Assembly: GCA_035627915.1 (NCBI GenBank)
Contig: DASPKT010000321.1
Coordinates: 1-38,101 of the forward strand
DNA length: 38,101 nucleotides
Source: DASPKT01 sp035627915
GTDB taxonomy: Bacteria > Pseudomonadota > Alphaproteobacteria > Azospirillales > Azospirillaceae
Reading direction: 5' to 3'
Shown here: piece by piece, positions 1-8,058 of the stretch
Layout of the letters: each line of letters begins with the position of its first letter
How positions within the stretch are numbered: the stretch's first letter is position 1
Program-made: the position numbers and the translations under genes
Notes under the pieces: model-generated
Told to the model about the DNA's origin: nothing
The model's database searches: none
What the model saw: only the letters and a program-made list of their open reading frames with translations

Positions 1-683
1 CCGTACCACCACTGGATCATCGCGTCCTGCACGCCGGCGAAGGCCGTGTAGGACTTCAGGCCAGTGAAGCTGACCGGGACCGCAAGGTTGTTCACCACGT
101 GCAGCATGGCGATCGTGATGATGAAGGCCAGGTAGAACCAGTTGGCGACGTAGATGTGGGGCTCGCGCCGGCGCATCAGCGTGCCGGCGAAGATCAGCAG
201 GTACACGACCCACACGAAGGTGAGCCACAAATCGACGTACCATTCGGGCTCGGCGTACTCCTTGCCCTGGGTGATGCCCAGCAGGTAGCCGGTGCCCGCC
301 ATCACGATGAACAGCTGGTAGCCGAAGAAGACGAACCAGGCGAGCTCGGGCCCGCCCCACAGCGGCGCGCGGCAGGTCCGCTGCACCACGTAGAAGGAGC
401 TGCCCAGCAGCGCGTTGCCGCCGAAGGCGAAGATGGCGGCCGAGGTGTGCAGCGGGCGCAGCCGCCCGAAGGTCGTCCACTCCAGGTCCAGGTTCAGGAC
501 CGGGAAGGCGAGCTGCAGCGCGATGAAGCAGCCGACCGCGAAGGCGGCGATGCCCCAGAACATGGTCGCGACCACGAAGGCCCGGACCACGTCCTCGTTG
601 TACTCTTCCCTGGCGCGATCCAGGCTGGCGGGCCCGGCCGCCGCCAGGGGCGTCCCGCCGGTAATCGCTATGCTCATTGTCAT
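1..683 (-). CDS. ccoN: cbb3-type cytochrome c oxidase subunit I, N-terminal part (runs off left edge)
   Basis: Reading the minus strand from an ATG at 683 gives an open frame to the window edge, so only about the first 227 residues are present. The protein is the haem-copper catalytic subunit of the microaerobic cbb3 terminal oxidase in the inner membrane. Visible CcoN signatures are RPLHTSAAIFAFGGNAL, which holds the low-spin haem b histidine, then several hydrophobic segments, MLHVVNNLAVPVSL, and LKSYTAFAGVQDAMIQWWYG at the edge. A second in-frame ATG lies two codons in (677). The CuB and haem b3 histidines would be beyond the edge. The gene is divergent from the DUF2189 gene and shares with it an FNR-like box at 771-784, which fits oxygen-responsive control. 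Identity is confident; ccoO, ccoQ and ccoP would be expected outside the window. Confidence 0.93.
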   Translation of the reverse strand, partial: MTMSIAITGGTPLAAAGPASLDRAREEYNEDVVRAFVVATMFWGIAAFAVGCFIALQLAFPVLNLDLEWTTFGRLRPLHTSAAIFAFGGNALLGSSFYVVQRTCRAPLWGGPELAWFVFFGYQLFIVMAGTGYLLGITQGKEYAEPEWYVDLWLTFVWVVYLLIFAGTLMRRREPHIYVANWFYLAFIITIAMLHVVNNLAVPVSFTGLKSYTAFAGVQDAMIQWWY

Positions 684-770
684 CCCCGGGTTGGCGATGG
701 GGCGCCGGGGACCTGATCCCTCGGCTCCTACAGGATGGCCGGACTTTCCTCGCCGGAGCGCCTGCGCGCA

Positions 771-784
771 TTGACCTGAATCAA
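771..784. promoter_or_regulatory. FNR/Anr/FixK-type box
   Basis: The sequence TTGACCTGAATCAA is an exact TTGA-N6-TCAA dyad, the consensus recognised by the Crp/Fnr regulators FNR, Anr and FixK. It lies in the divergent region between ccoN (start 683) and the DUF2189 gene (start 890), about 88 bp from the ccoN start codon and 106 bp from the other. Family knowledge: cbb3 oxidase operons are classic targets of these regulators. Which of the two genes it controls cannot be told from sequence alone. Confidence 0.75.
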
Positions 785-889
785 GGCCGGGGGTTCGGCC
801 GTCGATTAGTTTGCCGCCATAACGGTCGGGTGCGGCGGCTTGCCGCGCGGGCCCGCCGCGTGCCAGGGAATTGCCCAGGGGAACCGCCC

Positions 890-1693
890 ATGTCCGAGAG
901 TCCCGCGACGGCCAGCCGGGCCGTGCCCGTCTTCGCCACGCCCTCGCCCGAGATACGATTGGTGCCGCACGACCGGCCCTGGCTGTGGCTGCAGCGCGGC
1001 TGGGCCGACATGGCGGCCGCCCCGCGCGTCAGCCTCGCCTACGGCGGGATCGTCGTGGGCCTCAGCCTGGCGCTGGCCGCGGCGCTGCTGGGCACCGGCC
1101 TGTTCTACCTGCTGCTGCCGCTGGCAGGCGGCTTCATGCTGCTGGCGCCGCTGCTGGCGGTCGGGCTCTACGAGACCAGCCGGCGGCTGGCGGCGGGCGA
1201 GCCGGCGGACCTGACCGCGGTGCGGGCCGCGTGGCGGCGCAACGGCGGGCAGATCGGGCTGCTGGCGGTGGCGCTGCTGCTGCTGCACTTCACCTGGGTG
1301 CGCGTCGCCATGCTGCTCTACGCCCTGTTCTTCAACGGGGTGAACCCGACGTTGGACAATCTGGTCCACGTCGTCTTCAACTCCCCGGTCAGCCTGCCCT
1401 TCCTGGTAACCGGCACGCTGCTGGGCGCGGTGCTGGCGCTGGCCGCCTTCGCGCTGTCCGCCGTCTCCATCCCCATGCTGCTGGACCGGGAGGAGGCGAA
1501 CGCCTTCACCGCCATCGCCACCAGCGTGACGGCGCTGAAGGTCAACCCGCGCGCCATGGCGCTGTGGGCCGGGATCATCGTCTTCTTCACCGCGGTCGGG
1601 ATGGCGACCCTGTTCGCCGGGCTGGCGGTCGCCATGCCCCTGATCGGGCACGCCACCTGGCACGCCTACCGGGATTTGGTGCGGCACCCCTGA
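890..1693 (+). CDS. DUF2189 family integral membrane protein
   Basis: A 267-residue protein with a hydrophilic N-terminus of about 50 residues and then about six hydrophobic segments (roughly residues 60-105, 125-150, 170-200 and 220-260). The text matches the DUF2189 family of predicted inner-membrane proteins, with PWLWLQRGWADM before the first helix and SVTALKVNPRAMALWAGIIV near the end. I chose the ATG at 890 because AGGGGAA lies just upstream and because the open frame further upstream reads through the regulatory region. No biochemical function is established for the family. Its position divergent to ccoN, behind an FNR-like box, suggests a role linked to microaerobic respiration; that link is inference. 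Confidence 0.8.
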   Translation: MSESPATASRAVPVFATPSPEIRLVPHDRPWLWLQRGWADMAAAPRVSLAYGGIVVGLSLALAAALLGTGLFYLLLPLAGGFMLLAPLLAVGLYETSRRLAAGEPADLTAVRAAWRRNGGQIGLLAVALLLLHFTWVRVAMLLYALFFNGVNPTLDNLVHVVFNSPVSLPFLVTGTLLGAVLALAAFALSAVSIPMLLDREEANAFTAIATSVTALKVNPRAMALWAGIIVFFTAVGMATLFAGLAVAMPLIGHATWHAYRDLVRHP

Positions 1694-1708
1694 AGGGGCG
1701 GCACCGCT

Positions 1709-1790
1709 TTACCGGGCGAGCGTGCTCCCGATGGCCCGGGTTACCGGGCGAGCGTGCTCCCAACGGCCCGGGTTACCGGGCCAACGTGCT
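1709..1790. repeat. Three tandem copies of a 32-bp unit covering the 3' end of the UreH-like gene
   Basis: Units begin at 1709, 1741 and 1773, each with TTACCGGGC(G/C)A(G/A)CGTGCTCC. Units 1 and 2 differ at two positions. Unit 3 is the actual 3' terminus of the minus-strand gene, whose stop codon is at 1773-1775. The two outer units repeat the last codons plus stop outside the gene. The unit length is not a multiple of three, so the copies would not extend the reading frame. Confidence 0.85.
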
Positions 1791-2531
1791 CCAGGCCATC
1801 AGGCCCAGCACCCCGGCGTTGACCAGCATCAGCGCCGGGGCCGCCGCGCGGACGGCGCCGCGGAACGTGCCGGCGGCGGAGCCCAGCAGCCCCACCAGCA
1901 GCAGGCTTGGCATGGTGCCCAGCGCGAAGGCCGCCATGCCGGCCGCCCCCGCCAGCGCCCCGCCGCTGCCCACGGCCGAGGCCAGGGCCGCGTAGAGGAA
2001 CCCGCAGGGCAGGAAGCCCAGCGCGGCGCCCAGGGCGAAGCCGCCGATCCCGCCGGGCCGGGCCAGCAGCGGCCGCAGCCGCCGCGCCATCCAGCCGGCC
2101 GCATTCCCCATGAAGCCGCCGCCGCCCTCTCCCCCGCCGATCCTGCCCATCACGGGCAGCCAGCGCGCCAGCCCCTTCAGCCCCTGGCGCAGGAACATCC
2201 CCGCCGCCACGACCAGCGCCCCCGCCAGCAGCCAGCGGAAGCCGGTCGCCGCCACCACCAGCCCGGACAGCCAGCCGGCGGCGGCGCCCAGGGCGGAGTA
2301 TGTGGTCATGCGGCCCAGGTGGTAGGGCAGCAGCAGCCCGCCCGACAGGCGCGCCAGCACCGGGGCGGCGCCTGCGCGGGCAGTGGAGCCGGCCGCCGAC
2401 TGGGCCAGCACGAAGGGCCCGCACATCGGCGCGCAGTGGCCGAATCCGCCGATCAGCCCGGCGGTGAACATGGCGGCGGTCAGGCCGCCGCCGCCTTCCA
2501 GCGCGCTCATGCAGGTGGCGAGGTCGATCAC
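1773..2531 (-). CDS. Sulfite exporter TauE/SafE / UreH-like membrane protein near the cbb3 locus
   Basis: A 252-residue polytopic membrane protein. Near the N-terminus it has GGFGHCAPMCGPFVLAQ (about residues 29-45), a Cys-Met motif typical of the UreH/DsbD-like branch of the TauE/SafE superfamily. In the second half it has LGFLPCGFLYAALA, the matching second-half signature. The two motifs suggest two pseudo-symmetric three-helix halves joined by a Gly-rich cytoplasmic loop (GGGEGGGGF). Family knowledge: such proteins often sit in cbb3 oxidase assembly clusters and are implicated in copper handling. Here the gene converges on the DUF2189 gene, close to ccoN. A copper or metal transport role is inference. 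The 3' end is duplicated in tandem downstream. Confidence 0.8.
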   Translation of the reverse strand: MIDLATCMSALEGGGGLTAAMFTAGLIGGFGHCAPMCGPFVLAQSAAGSTARAGAAPVLARLSGGLLLPYHLGRMTTYSALGAAAGWLSGLVVAATGFRWLLAGALVVAAGMFLRQGLKGLARWLPVMGRIGGGEGGGGFMGNAAGWMARRLRPLLARPGGIGGFALGAALGFLPCGFLYAALASAVGSGGALAGAAGMAAFALGTMPSLLLVGLLGSAAGTFRGAVRAAAPALMLVNAGVLGLMAWSTLAR

Positions 2532-2677
2532 GGGATGCGTCTCCGGATGAAGCGTTCGGCGGGGGACGCTACCCCCTCCCGGGTCACCCCGCCTTGAGAT
2601 GGATCAGTCCCGGACCCCGGCACGCCACTCGCCCGTTAAGCCCGTGTCGGGACCGGGACCAGGCGCGGAGGCGGGCT

Positions 2678-3064
2678 ATGCTGAACCACATCACCTACGA
2701 GAAGGTCGAGGAGGTGATCCGGCTGGCCGAGCGGGCCGACAGCCGCCCCGGAGAGCGCGCCGACCTGCCGCGCCGCGGCGGGCGCGAGGGGGACGAGGGC
2801 GTCTCCCGCCCCTGCCCGCCCGCAGGTCCCCACCCCGCCCGCGACTGGCCGCAGGCCTTCACCCGCTACCTGGAAGCCCTCTCCGCCCCCGCCCTGGCCG
2901 AGCTGGTCGGCCTCTACCGCTTCGGCCGCGGCGAGTTCGACCAACCCGAACTCGCCGTCGCCACCACGCAGCGCCACCCGGAGCCGGAGGCGGAATGGGT
3001 CGCGTATCTCTCCTCGCGGGAGGATCTGGCGGCGTGCCTGAGGGGGGCGTTGAGGCGGCGGTGA
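2678..3064 (+). CDS. DUF3775 domain protein
   Basis: A small soluble protein of 128 residues. I chose the ATG at 2678 (MLNHITYEKVEEVI) because GCGGAGG lies 7-10 bases upstream; the longer frame from 2594 has no such support. The C-terminal half carries ALAELVGLYRFGRGEFD followed by EWVAYLSSREDLAACLRGAL, the two blocks that define DUF3775 proteins of alphaproteobacteria. The central part is low-complexity and Pro/Arg rich. No activity is known for the family. The gene is alone, with the tRNA-Glu terminator following on the opposite strand. Confidence 0.72.
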   Translation: MLNHITYEKVEEVIRLAERADSRPGERADLPRRGGREGDEGVSRPCPPAGPHPARDWPQAFTRYLEALSAPALAELVGLYRFGRGEFDQPELAVATTQRHPEPEAEWVAYLSSREDLAACLRGALRRR

Positions 3065-3073
3065 GGGATGCCG

Positions 3074-3105
3074 GAAAACACAAAGCCCGGCGCAACGGCC
3101 GGGCT
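3074..3105 (-). terminator. Rho-independent terminator of tRNA-Glu
   Basis: On the minus strand AGCCCGGC pairs with GCCGGGCT around a six-base loop (stem arms 3084-3091 and 3098-3105), followed by TTTGTGTTTT. It starts 18 bases past the encoded CCA end of tRNA-Glu, as expected for its terminator. Confidence 0.8.
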
Positions 3106-3122
3106 CAAGTCATTGATTCCGC

Positions 3123-3198
<76 letters not shown>

Positions 3199-3277
3199 GT
3201 CTGGTCCGCGCGGACGCGCCTTGTTACCGGCGGCGGGGCGGCAAATCAAGCGGTTTCGGCGGGCTCGTGCGCCGGCG

Positions 3278-4786
3278 TCACTTGAAGCGCTCGATGGCGC
3301 GCTCGACCTTGTAGATCATGTCGCGGACCTCGTCGGTCTGCACCATGCCGCGCAGCACCTTGTGCACCCCGTCCAGCTGGAGCAGCGCCACCGGGTGCTT
3401 GCCGCGGGCGCGCAGGAACTCCACCCGGAAATGCACCCCGTTCTCGAAGATCTGGAGCATGTCCGATTCCTTGGCGCGCAGGCTCTTCTCCAGCCCCTCG
3501 CGCTCGAAGAAGCGGCGGCAGGTGGTGAAGAGCGTGGCGGCGGCCTGGGCGACGGCGACCTCCTCCTCGGTCGGGCGGTGGTTCATGTCGGGGATGGAGC
3601 GCGCCTCCCCCACCTTCTCCTTCACCTGCTGGGTCGGCAGCACCTTCACCGCGTCGCGCACGGCCACGGTGGCGAAATGGTCGGCGGCCTGGGACATGCG
3701 CTTGCGCGCGTCGGTCAGCATCGCCTCCCACTCCGGGTTGGGCTGGGCCTGCAGCTCCTCCGCCAGGCCCTGCACCATGCTGGCGGCATCCGTCAGCAGC
3801 CGGGCGCAGGTCATCAGCCACACCCGGCGGCTCATGCTGCCGGTGCCGCCGACCGAGCGGCCGATCTCCCCCAGGGTGCGGGTCAGCTCGCCGAACAGGC
3901 GGCCGGGCACGAAGTGCAGGTCGCCGGAGCCGGCCTTCGACATGTCGCCCGACAGCACGCGCACCAGCCGCAGCACCTGCCAGGGCTGGGACAGCACAGA
4001 CATCAGGCCCAGGAAGAAGTACTCGATCGCCTCCGGGTCGTCCCCGTGCATGTTGAGGTAGGCGTTCTTGGCGGCGATGACGGCGCCCGGCGCGAAGTCG
4101 GCCACGCGGCCGTCGGACAGCGCCGGCGCCGCCGCGCGCACCTTCGTGAAGACCGGGCCCAGCAGCGGCTGAAGGCGCATCAGGACCGAGATCTCGCGCA
4201 GGTCGGCCAAGCCCCGCTCGCCCCCCATCAGCACCGCCACCTCGCCCTTGCGGACGATGCCGCGGTCGGCCTCGTGCAGGATGTCGGCCGTCGCCTCCGC
4301 GGCGAGCGCGCAGCCCTCCGCCGTGGCGTCCGCCGCCTCCTCCGCCTGGCCCGAGGAGACGGCCTTGCAGTATTTCTGCTCCAGCGCCACCAGCCGCGGC
4401 CGGTACGCGCTCTGCGTCAGCAGGCGCCACCAGGGCGTCAGGGCGGAGCGGGCGATCAGGCCGCGCCGCTTCTCCGTCCCCGGCTCCAGGTTCGCAAGGT
4501 ACGGCTCCAGGCAGGTGCAGACGGAGCGCTGGAAGGTGCGCACCCGGTTCGGGCGCAGGTCGCGCAGCCGGGGCCGCAGGCACTGCAGGATCTGCTCGTC
4601 AGTGGGGTCGCCCTGCGCGGTGGCGCGCGCCAGCTCCACCGCCCGCGCCACGCGGGTCAGCGAGGGATCGTCGAGGGTCTGGAAATGGGCCTGGAGCTTG
4701 GTGACCGTCGTCTCGCCGGACGCGCCGTCCCCGGCCGGCCCGGCCGGCAACCCGACCGCCTGCTTGATGCCTGCCTGCGACGTCAT
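3278..4786 (-). CDS. Conserved hypothetical protein, 502 aa, unrecognised
   Basis: I do not recognise this protein. I take the ATG at 4786 (MTSQAGIKQAVG) as start; an in-frame ATG 23 codons upstream adds only an Arg-rich stretch of low plausibility. The protein is soluble in appearance, with no signal peptide or clear membrane helix, and looks mostly alpha-helical. Landmarks: TFQRSVCTCLEPYL near residue 90, a middle section with SMSRRVWLMTCARLLTDAA, and a conserved-looking C-terminus with FENGVHFRVEFLRARGKHP and DEVRDMIYKVERAIERFK. It stands alone between tRNA-Glu and recJ with its own likely promoter (4888-4916). Codon use and GC content match the neighbours, so it looks like a resident gene. 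Function unknown. Confidence 0.8.
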   Translation of the reverse strand: MTSQAGIKQAVGLPAGPAGDGASGETTVTKLQAHFQTLDDPSLTRVARAVELARATAQGDPTDEQILQCLRPRLRDLRPNRVRTFQRSVCTCLEPYLANLEPGTEKRRGLIARSALTPWWRLLTQSAYRPRLVALEQKYCKAVSSGQAEEAADATAEGCALAAEATADILHEADRGIVRKGEVAVLMGGERGLADLREISVLMRLQPLLGPVFTKVRAAAPALSDGRVADFAPGAVIAAKNAYLNMHGDDPEAIEYFFLGLMSVLSQPWQVLRLVRVLSGDMSKAGSGDLHFVPGRLFGELTRTLGEIGRSVGGTGSMSRRVWLMTCARLLTDAASMVQGLAEELQAQPNPEWEAMLTDARKRMSQAADHFATVAVRDAVKVLPTQQVKEKVGEARSIPDMNHRPTEEEVAVAQAAATLFTTCRRFFEREGLEKSLRAKESDMLQIFENGVHFRVEFLRARGKHPVALLQLDGVHKVLRGMVQTDEVRDMIYKVERAIERFK

Positions 4787-4887
4787 GAAACCAATATCCC
4801 GCTCGCCGCCCGTTCTTCCCGTCCGGTGCAAAGGCGCCCGCGCTGCCCGCGGCACGTCCGACGACGGGTTCTTCTTATTTGCGCACG

Positions 4888-4916
4888 ATCATGGGCAAGC
4901 ACCGGCCCGGAGTCAA
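4888..4916 (-). promoter_or_regulatory. Candidate sigma-70 promoter for the 502-aa protein
   Basis: On the minus strand TTGACT (4911-4916) is separated by exactly 17 bases from CATGAT (4888-4893). That is five of six and four of six matches to the housekeeping -35 and -10. A start site near 4881 would give a leader of about 95 bases. Flanking DNA at 4942-4960 is unusually AT-rich for this genome. Confidence 0.42.
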
Positions 4917-4991
4917 CCGGGCCGGGGCGAGCAAAAACCGCTAAACTTTATTTAAATTCCAGGGAAAACCGGCCGCAGCAGGGGTGGAAGC

Positions 4992-6800
4992 TCAATATCC
5001 GCCGGCCGGTGCGGCGTCGTCGATCAGCAGCTGTACCCCGTCGTTGCCGTTCCAGCGGTCGGCGCGCAGCGTCCCCGCCAGGTGCAGCGGGATCCCGCCC
5101 GAGGTCAGCAGCGTGCGCCCCAGCTCCCCCTCCAGGCAGCGGAAGGCAATGCCCTTCAGGCGCGCCCCGTCGGCCCCGGTCAGGATGACGCGGACGTGGG
5201 CGCCGCCGACCACGTCGGCCCGCACCACGCGGGCGTCCGACACGGCAAAGCGAGGTTCGGAGTTGCCGGTGCCGAAGGGCCCCAGGCGGGACAGGTGCCC
5301 GATCAGCTGCGTCGTCGCCCCGCGGCAGCCCAGCGCCCCGTCAAGGTGCAGCGTCGGCACCAGCGGCCCGTGCTCTGCCAGCTGGGCTGAGATGCGCCCG
5401 GCCAAGTAGGCCTCCAGCTCGGCCAGCTTCGGCTCCGCCACGGTGAAGCCGGCCGCCATGGCGTGCCCGCCGCCGGCCACCAGCAGCCCGTCCTGGCGCG
5501 CGGCGATGACGGCGGAGCCCAGATCCACCCCGCGCACCGAACGGCCCGAGGCCTTGCCGATGCCGCCGTCCAGCGCCACCACGCAGGCGGGGCGGCCATA
5601 GCGCTCCTTCAGGCGCGCCGCGACGATGCCGATGACGCCGGGGTGCCACCCCTCCCCCGCCACGAACACGAGGTCGTCGGAGACGGACTTGACGGTCGCC
5701 AGCTTCTCCAGCGCCTCGTCCAGCACCGCCGCCTCGATGGCGCGGCGCTCGGCGTTCAGGTCGTGGAGCTGGCGGGCGATCTCCGCCGCCTCCAGCGGGT
5801 CCTCGGTGGAGAGGATGCGGGCGCCCAGGTCGGAGCGGCCGACGCGGCCTCCGGCGTTCACCCGGGGCCCGACGATGTAGCCGACATGGTAGGCGTCGAT
5901 GCGCTCGTTCACCCCGGCGACGTCGGCCAGGGCCGCGATGCCGGGGTTGGTGCGCCGGGCCATGATCTTCAGCCCCTGGCAGACCATGGCGCGGTTCAGC
6001 CCGGTCAGCGGCACCACGTCGCACACGGTGCCGAGCGCCACCAAGTCCAGCCAGCCCATCAGGTCCGGCTCCGCCCGACCGCCGTACCAACCGGCCTTGC
6101 GCAGGACCCGGTTGGCGGCGACCGCCAGCAGGAAGCTCACCCCCACCGCGGCCAGGTGGCCCAGCGTGGCGCCCATCGGGTCGTCCAGCCGGTTGGGGTT
6201 CACCACGGCCGCGGCCCGGGGCAGGCGCGGCTCCGCCTTGTGGTGGTCGACGACCAGCACCTCCAGCCCGGCGTCGGCCGCGGCCTCCAGCGGGTCGAAG
6301 GCGGTCACGCCGCAGTCCACCGTGACGACCAGGTCCACGCCCCGCTCCTTCAGCCGCAGCAGCGCCGGGGCGTTGGGGCCGTAGCCCTCCTGGATGCGGT
6401 CGGGGATGTAGAGGATCGGATCGGTACCGACGGCCCGGAGGAAGCGGGTCAGCAGCGCGGTGGAGGTGGCGCCGTCCACGTCGTAGTCGCCGAAGATGGC
6501 GACCCGCTCGCCCTTCATGACGGCGCGGGCCAGGCGCTCGGCCGCGCTTTCCATGTCGCGCAGCGCGGCGGGATCGGGCATGAGGGAGCGCAGCTTGGGC
6601 TCCAGGAAGAGGTCCACCTCCTCCAGCCCCACCCCGCGGGCCGCCAGGATGCGGCCCACCAGCTCGGGCAGGTCGCGGCTCTGGGCGTGGGCCAGGGCGA
6701 GGCGCTCGTCCACCGGCCGCGCGAGCCAGCGCTTGCCGGTGACCGACCGGTCCACGCCCAGGAATGACGACATCATCTCCGAAACCATCCCGTTCGCCAT
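4992..6800 (-). CDS. recJ: Single-stranded-DNA-specific exonuclease RecJ
   Basis: A 602-residue 5'-to-3' single-strand exonuclease used in recombination and mismatch/base-excision repair. It has the DHH phosphoesterase motifs in order: DYDVDGATSTALL (about residue 100), VVTVDCGVTAFD, VVDHHKAEPRLP, and GTVCDVVPLTGLNR. These are followed by the DHHA1 signature GGGHAMAAGF and a C-terminal OB-like region, close to the usual RecJ length. The start at 6800 lacks a clear ribosome site. An internal ATG pair (MMSSFLGV) about ten codons in is an alternative, with GGAG only three bases away. It is last in the order aminotransferase-hom-glpX-recJ, but is separated from glpX by a repeat at 6828-6910. Confidence 0.96.
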   Translation of the reverse strand: MANGMVSEMMSSFLGVDRSVTGKRWLARPVDERLALAHAQSRDLPELVGRILAARGVGLEEVDLFLEPKLRSLMPDPAALRDMESAAERLARAVMKGERVAIFGDYDVDGATSTALLTRFLRAVGTDPILYIPDRIQEGYGPNAPALLRLKERGVDLVVTVDCGVTAFDPLEAAADAGLEVLVVDHHKAEPRLPRAAAVVNPNRLDDPMGATLGHLAAVGVSFLLAVAANRVLRKAGWYGGRAEPDLMGWLDLVALGTVCDVVPLTGLNRAMVCQGLKIMARRTNPGIAALADVAGVNERIDAYHVGYIVGPRVNAGGRVGRSDLGARILSTEDPLEAAEIARQLHDLNAERRAIEAAVLDEALEKLATVKSVSDDLVFVAGEGWHPGVIGIVAARLKERYGRPACVVALDGGIGKASGRSVRGVDLGSAVIAARQDGLLVAGGGHAMAAGFTVAEPKLAELEAYLAGRISAQLAEHGPLVPTLHLDGALGCRGATTQLIGHLSRLGPFGTGNSEPRFAVSDARVVRADVVGGAHVRVILTGADGARLKGIAFRCLEGELGRTLLTSGGIPLHLAGTLRADRWNGNDGVQLLIDDAAPAGGY

Positions 6801-6827
6801 GCCAGCCGAGGCATCGATCCTTCCATG

Positions 6828-6910
6828 CCGTCACCCCGGCGGACGCCGGGGTCCAGGGGCCGCTTGCCGTGGCGGCCGCCCCTGGATTCCGGCTTACGCC
6901 GGAATGACGG
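6828..6910. repeat. Family A dispersed inverted-repeat element (copy A1)
   Basis: Two hairpins back to back. The left is CCGTCACCCCGGC...GCCGGGG and the right is ATTCCGGC...GCCGGAATGACGG, joined by CCAGGGGCCGCTTGCCGTGG. The outer ends CCGTCA and TGACGG are inverted repeats. It lies between glpX and recJ. Related copies are at 13362-13503, 24482-24646 and 32235-32320. Confidence 0.85.
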
Positions 6911-6979
6911 ACATGGACAGGTCGAATCCTAGCGCCTGCGCGCCTCCCCGGGGATGGCGAAAAGAGGTCCCGGCATGCG

Positions 6980-8008
6980 TCACTTCGCTTCCGGGATGAT
7001 GCTGGTCTTGGTGCGGAAGTTGTGGTGCGCCTCGACGTAGCGCACGGTCCCGCTCTTCGACCGCATGATCACGGAATGGGTGATGGCGCCGCCGGGGAAG
7101 CGGCGGACGCCGCGCAGCATGGTGCCGTCGGTCACGCCCGTGGCGGCGAACATGACGTTGCCGCTGGCGAGGTCCATCAGCCCGTACTTGCGCTCCAGGT
7201 CGGTCACGCCCCAGCGCTTGGCGCGGGCGCGCTCGTCGTCGTTGCGGAACAGCAGGCGGCCCTGCATCTGGCCGCCGATGCAGCGCAGGGCTGCCGCCGC
7301 CAGCACGCCCTCCGGCGCGCCGCCGGAGCCCATGTACATGTCGATGCCGCTGGAGGGCTGCGAGGTCGCGATGACGCCGGACACGTCGCCGTCGGAGATC
7401 AGCATGATGCGGGCGCCGGCCTCGCGCACCCGGGCGATAAGCTCGGCGTGGCGCGGCCGGTCGAGGATGCAGACCACCAGCTCCGACACGTCGGCGCCCT
7501 TGGCGCGGGCGAGGTTCTTCAGGTTGGCCTCGACCTTCTCGTCCAGGTCGACCACGCCGTCGGGCAGGCCGCCGCCGACGGCGATCTTGTCCATGTAGAC
7601 GTCGGGAGCGTTCAGGAAGCCGCCGGCCTCCGCCATCGCCACCACGGCCAGCGCGTTCGGGCCGCCCTTGGCGGTGATGGTGGTGCCCTCCAGCGGGTCC
7701 AGCGCGATGTCGATCTTCGGCCCGTGGCCGGCGCCCACCTTCTCGCCGATGTAGAGCATCGGCGCCTCGTCGCGCTCGCCCTCGCCGATCACGACGGTAC
7801 CGTCGATGTTCAGGCTGTTCAGCGCCTTGCGCATGGCGTCGACGGCGGCCTGGTCGGCCGCCTTCTCGTCGCCGCGGCCCATCAGCAGCGACGCGGACAG
7901 CGCCGCCGCCTCGGTCACGCGGACGGCCTCCAGCGCCAGGTTGCGGTCCATCACGAGCGAGATATCGCCGCTCACGCTGTCGGGCACGGCGGTCTTCATG
8001 CTAGCCAT
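6980..8008 (-). CDS. glpX: Class II fructose-1,6-bisphosphatase (GlpX)
   Basis: A 342-residue cytosolic enzyme that hydrolyses fructose 1,6-bisphosphate to fructose 6-phosphate in gluconeogenesis; in some relatives it also acts on sedoheptulose bisphosphate. Metal and phosphate motifs are visible: VVIGEGERDEAPML, IDIALDPLEGTT, and SDGDVSGVIA, followed by SGGAPEGVLAAAALRCIGGQ. I chose the ATG at 8008 (MASMKTAVPD) because AGGGAG lies five bases upstream; a GTG two codons earlier overlaps that ribosome site. It follows hom by 50 bases, a gene order common in alphaproteobacteria, and is likely in the same operon. Confidence 0.96.
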   Translation of the reverse strand: MASMKTAVPDSVSGDISLVMDRNLALEAVRVTEAAALSASLLMGRGDEKAADQAAVDAMRKALNSLNIDGTVVIGEGERDEAPMLYIGEKVGAGHGPKIDIALDPLEGTTITAKGGPNALAVVAMAEAGGFLNAPDVYMDKIAVGGGLPDGVVDLDEKVEANLKNLARAKGADVSELVVCILDRPRHAELIARVREAGARIMLISDGDVSGVIATSQPSSGIDMYMGSGGAPEGVLAAAALRCIGGQMQGRLLFRNDDERARAKRWGVTDLERKYGLMDLASGNVMFAATGVTDGTMLRGVRRFPGGAITHSVIMRSKSGTVRYVEAHHNFRTKTSIIPEAK

Positions 8009-8058
8009 TTTCACTCCCTAGGTTCGGCCTTCCGCTTTTTTCCTCGGCGCGGAGGCCG

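Noticed and set aside
1687..1698. CCCCTGAAGGGG hairpin at the DUF2189 stop as terminator
   Set aside because: The stem is only four pairs and no T-run follows directly.
3221..5188. Long plus-strand frame opposite the 502-residue protein and part of recJ
   Set aside because: His/Arg/Gly-rich composition typical of a shadow frame in GC-rich DNA, and it crosses tRNA-adjacent and intergenic DNA.
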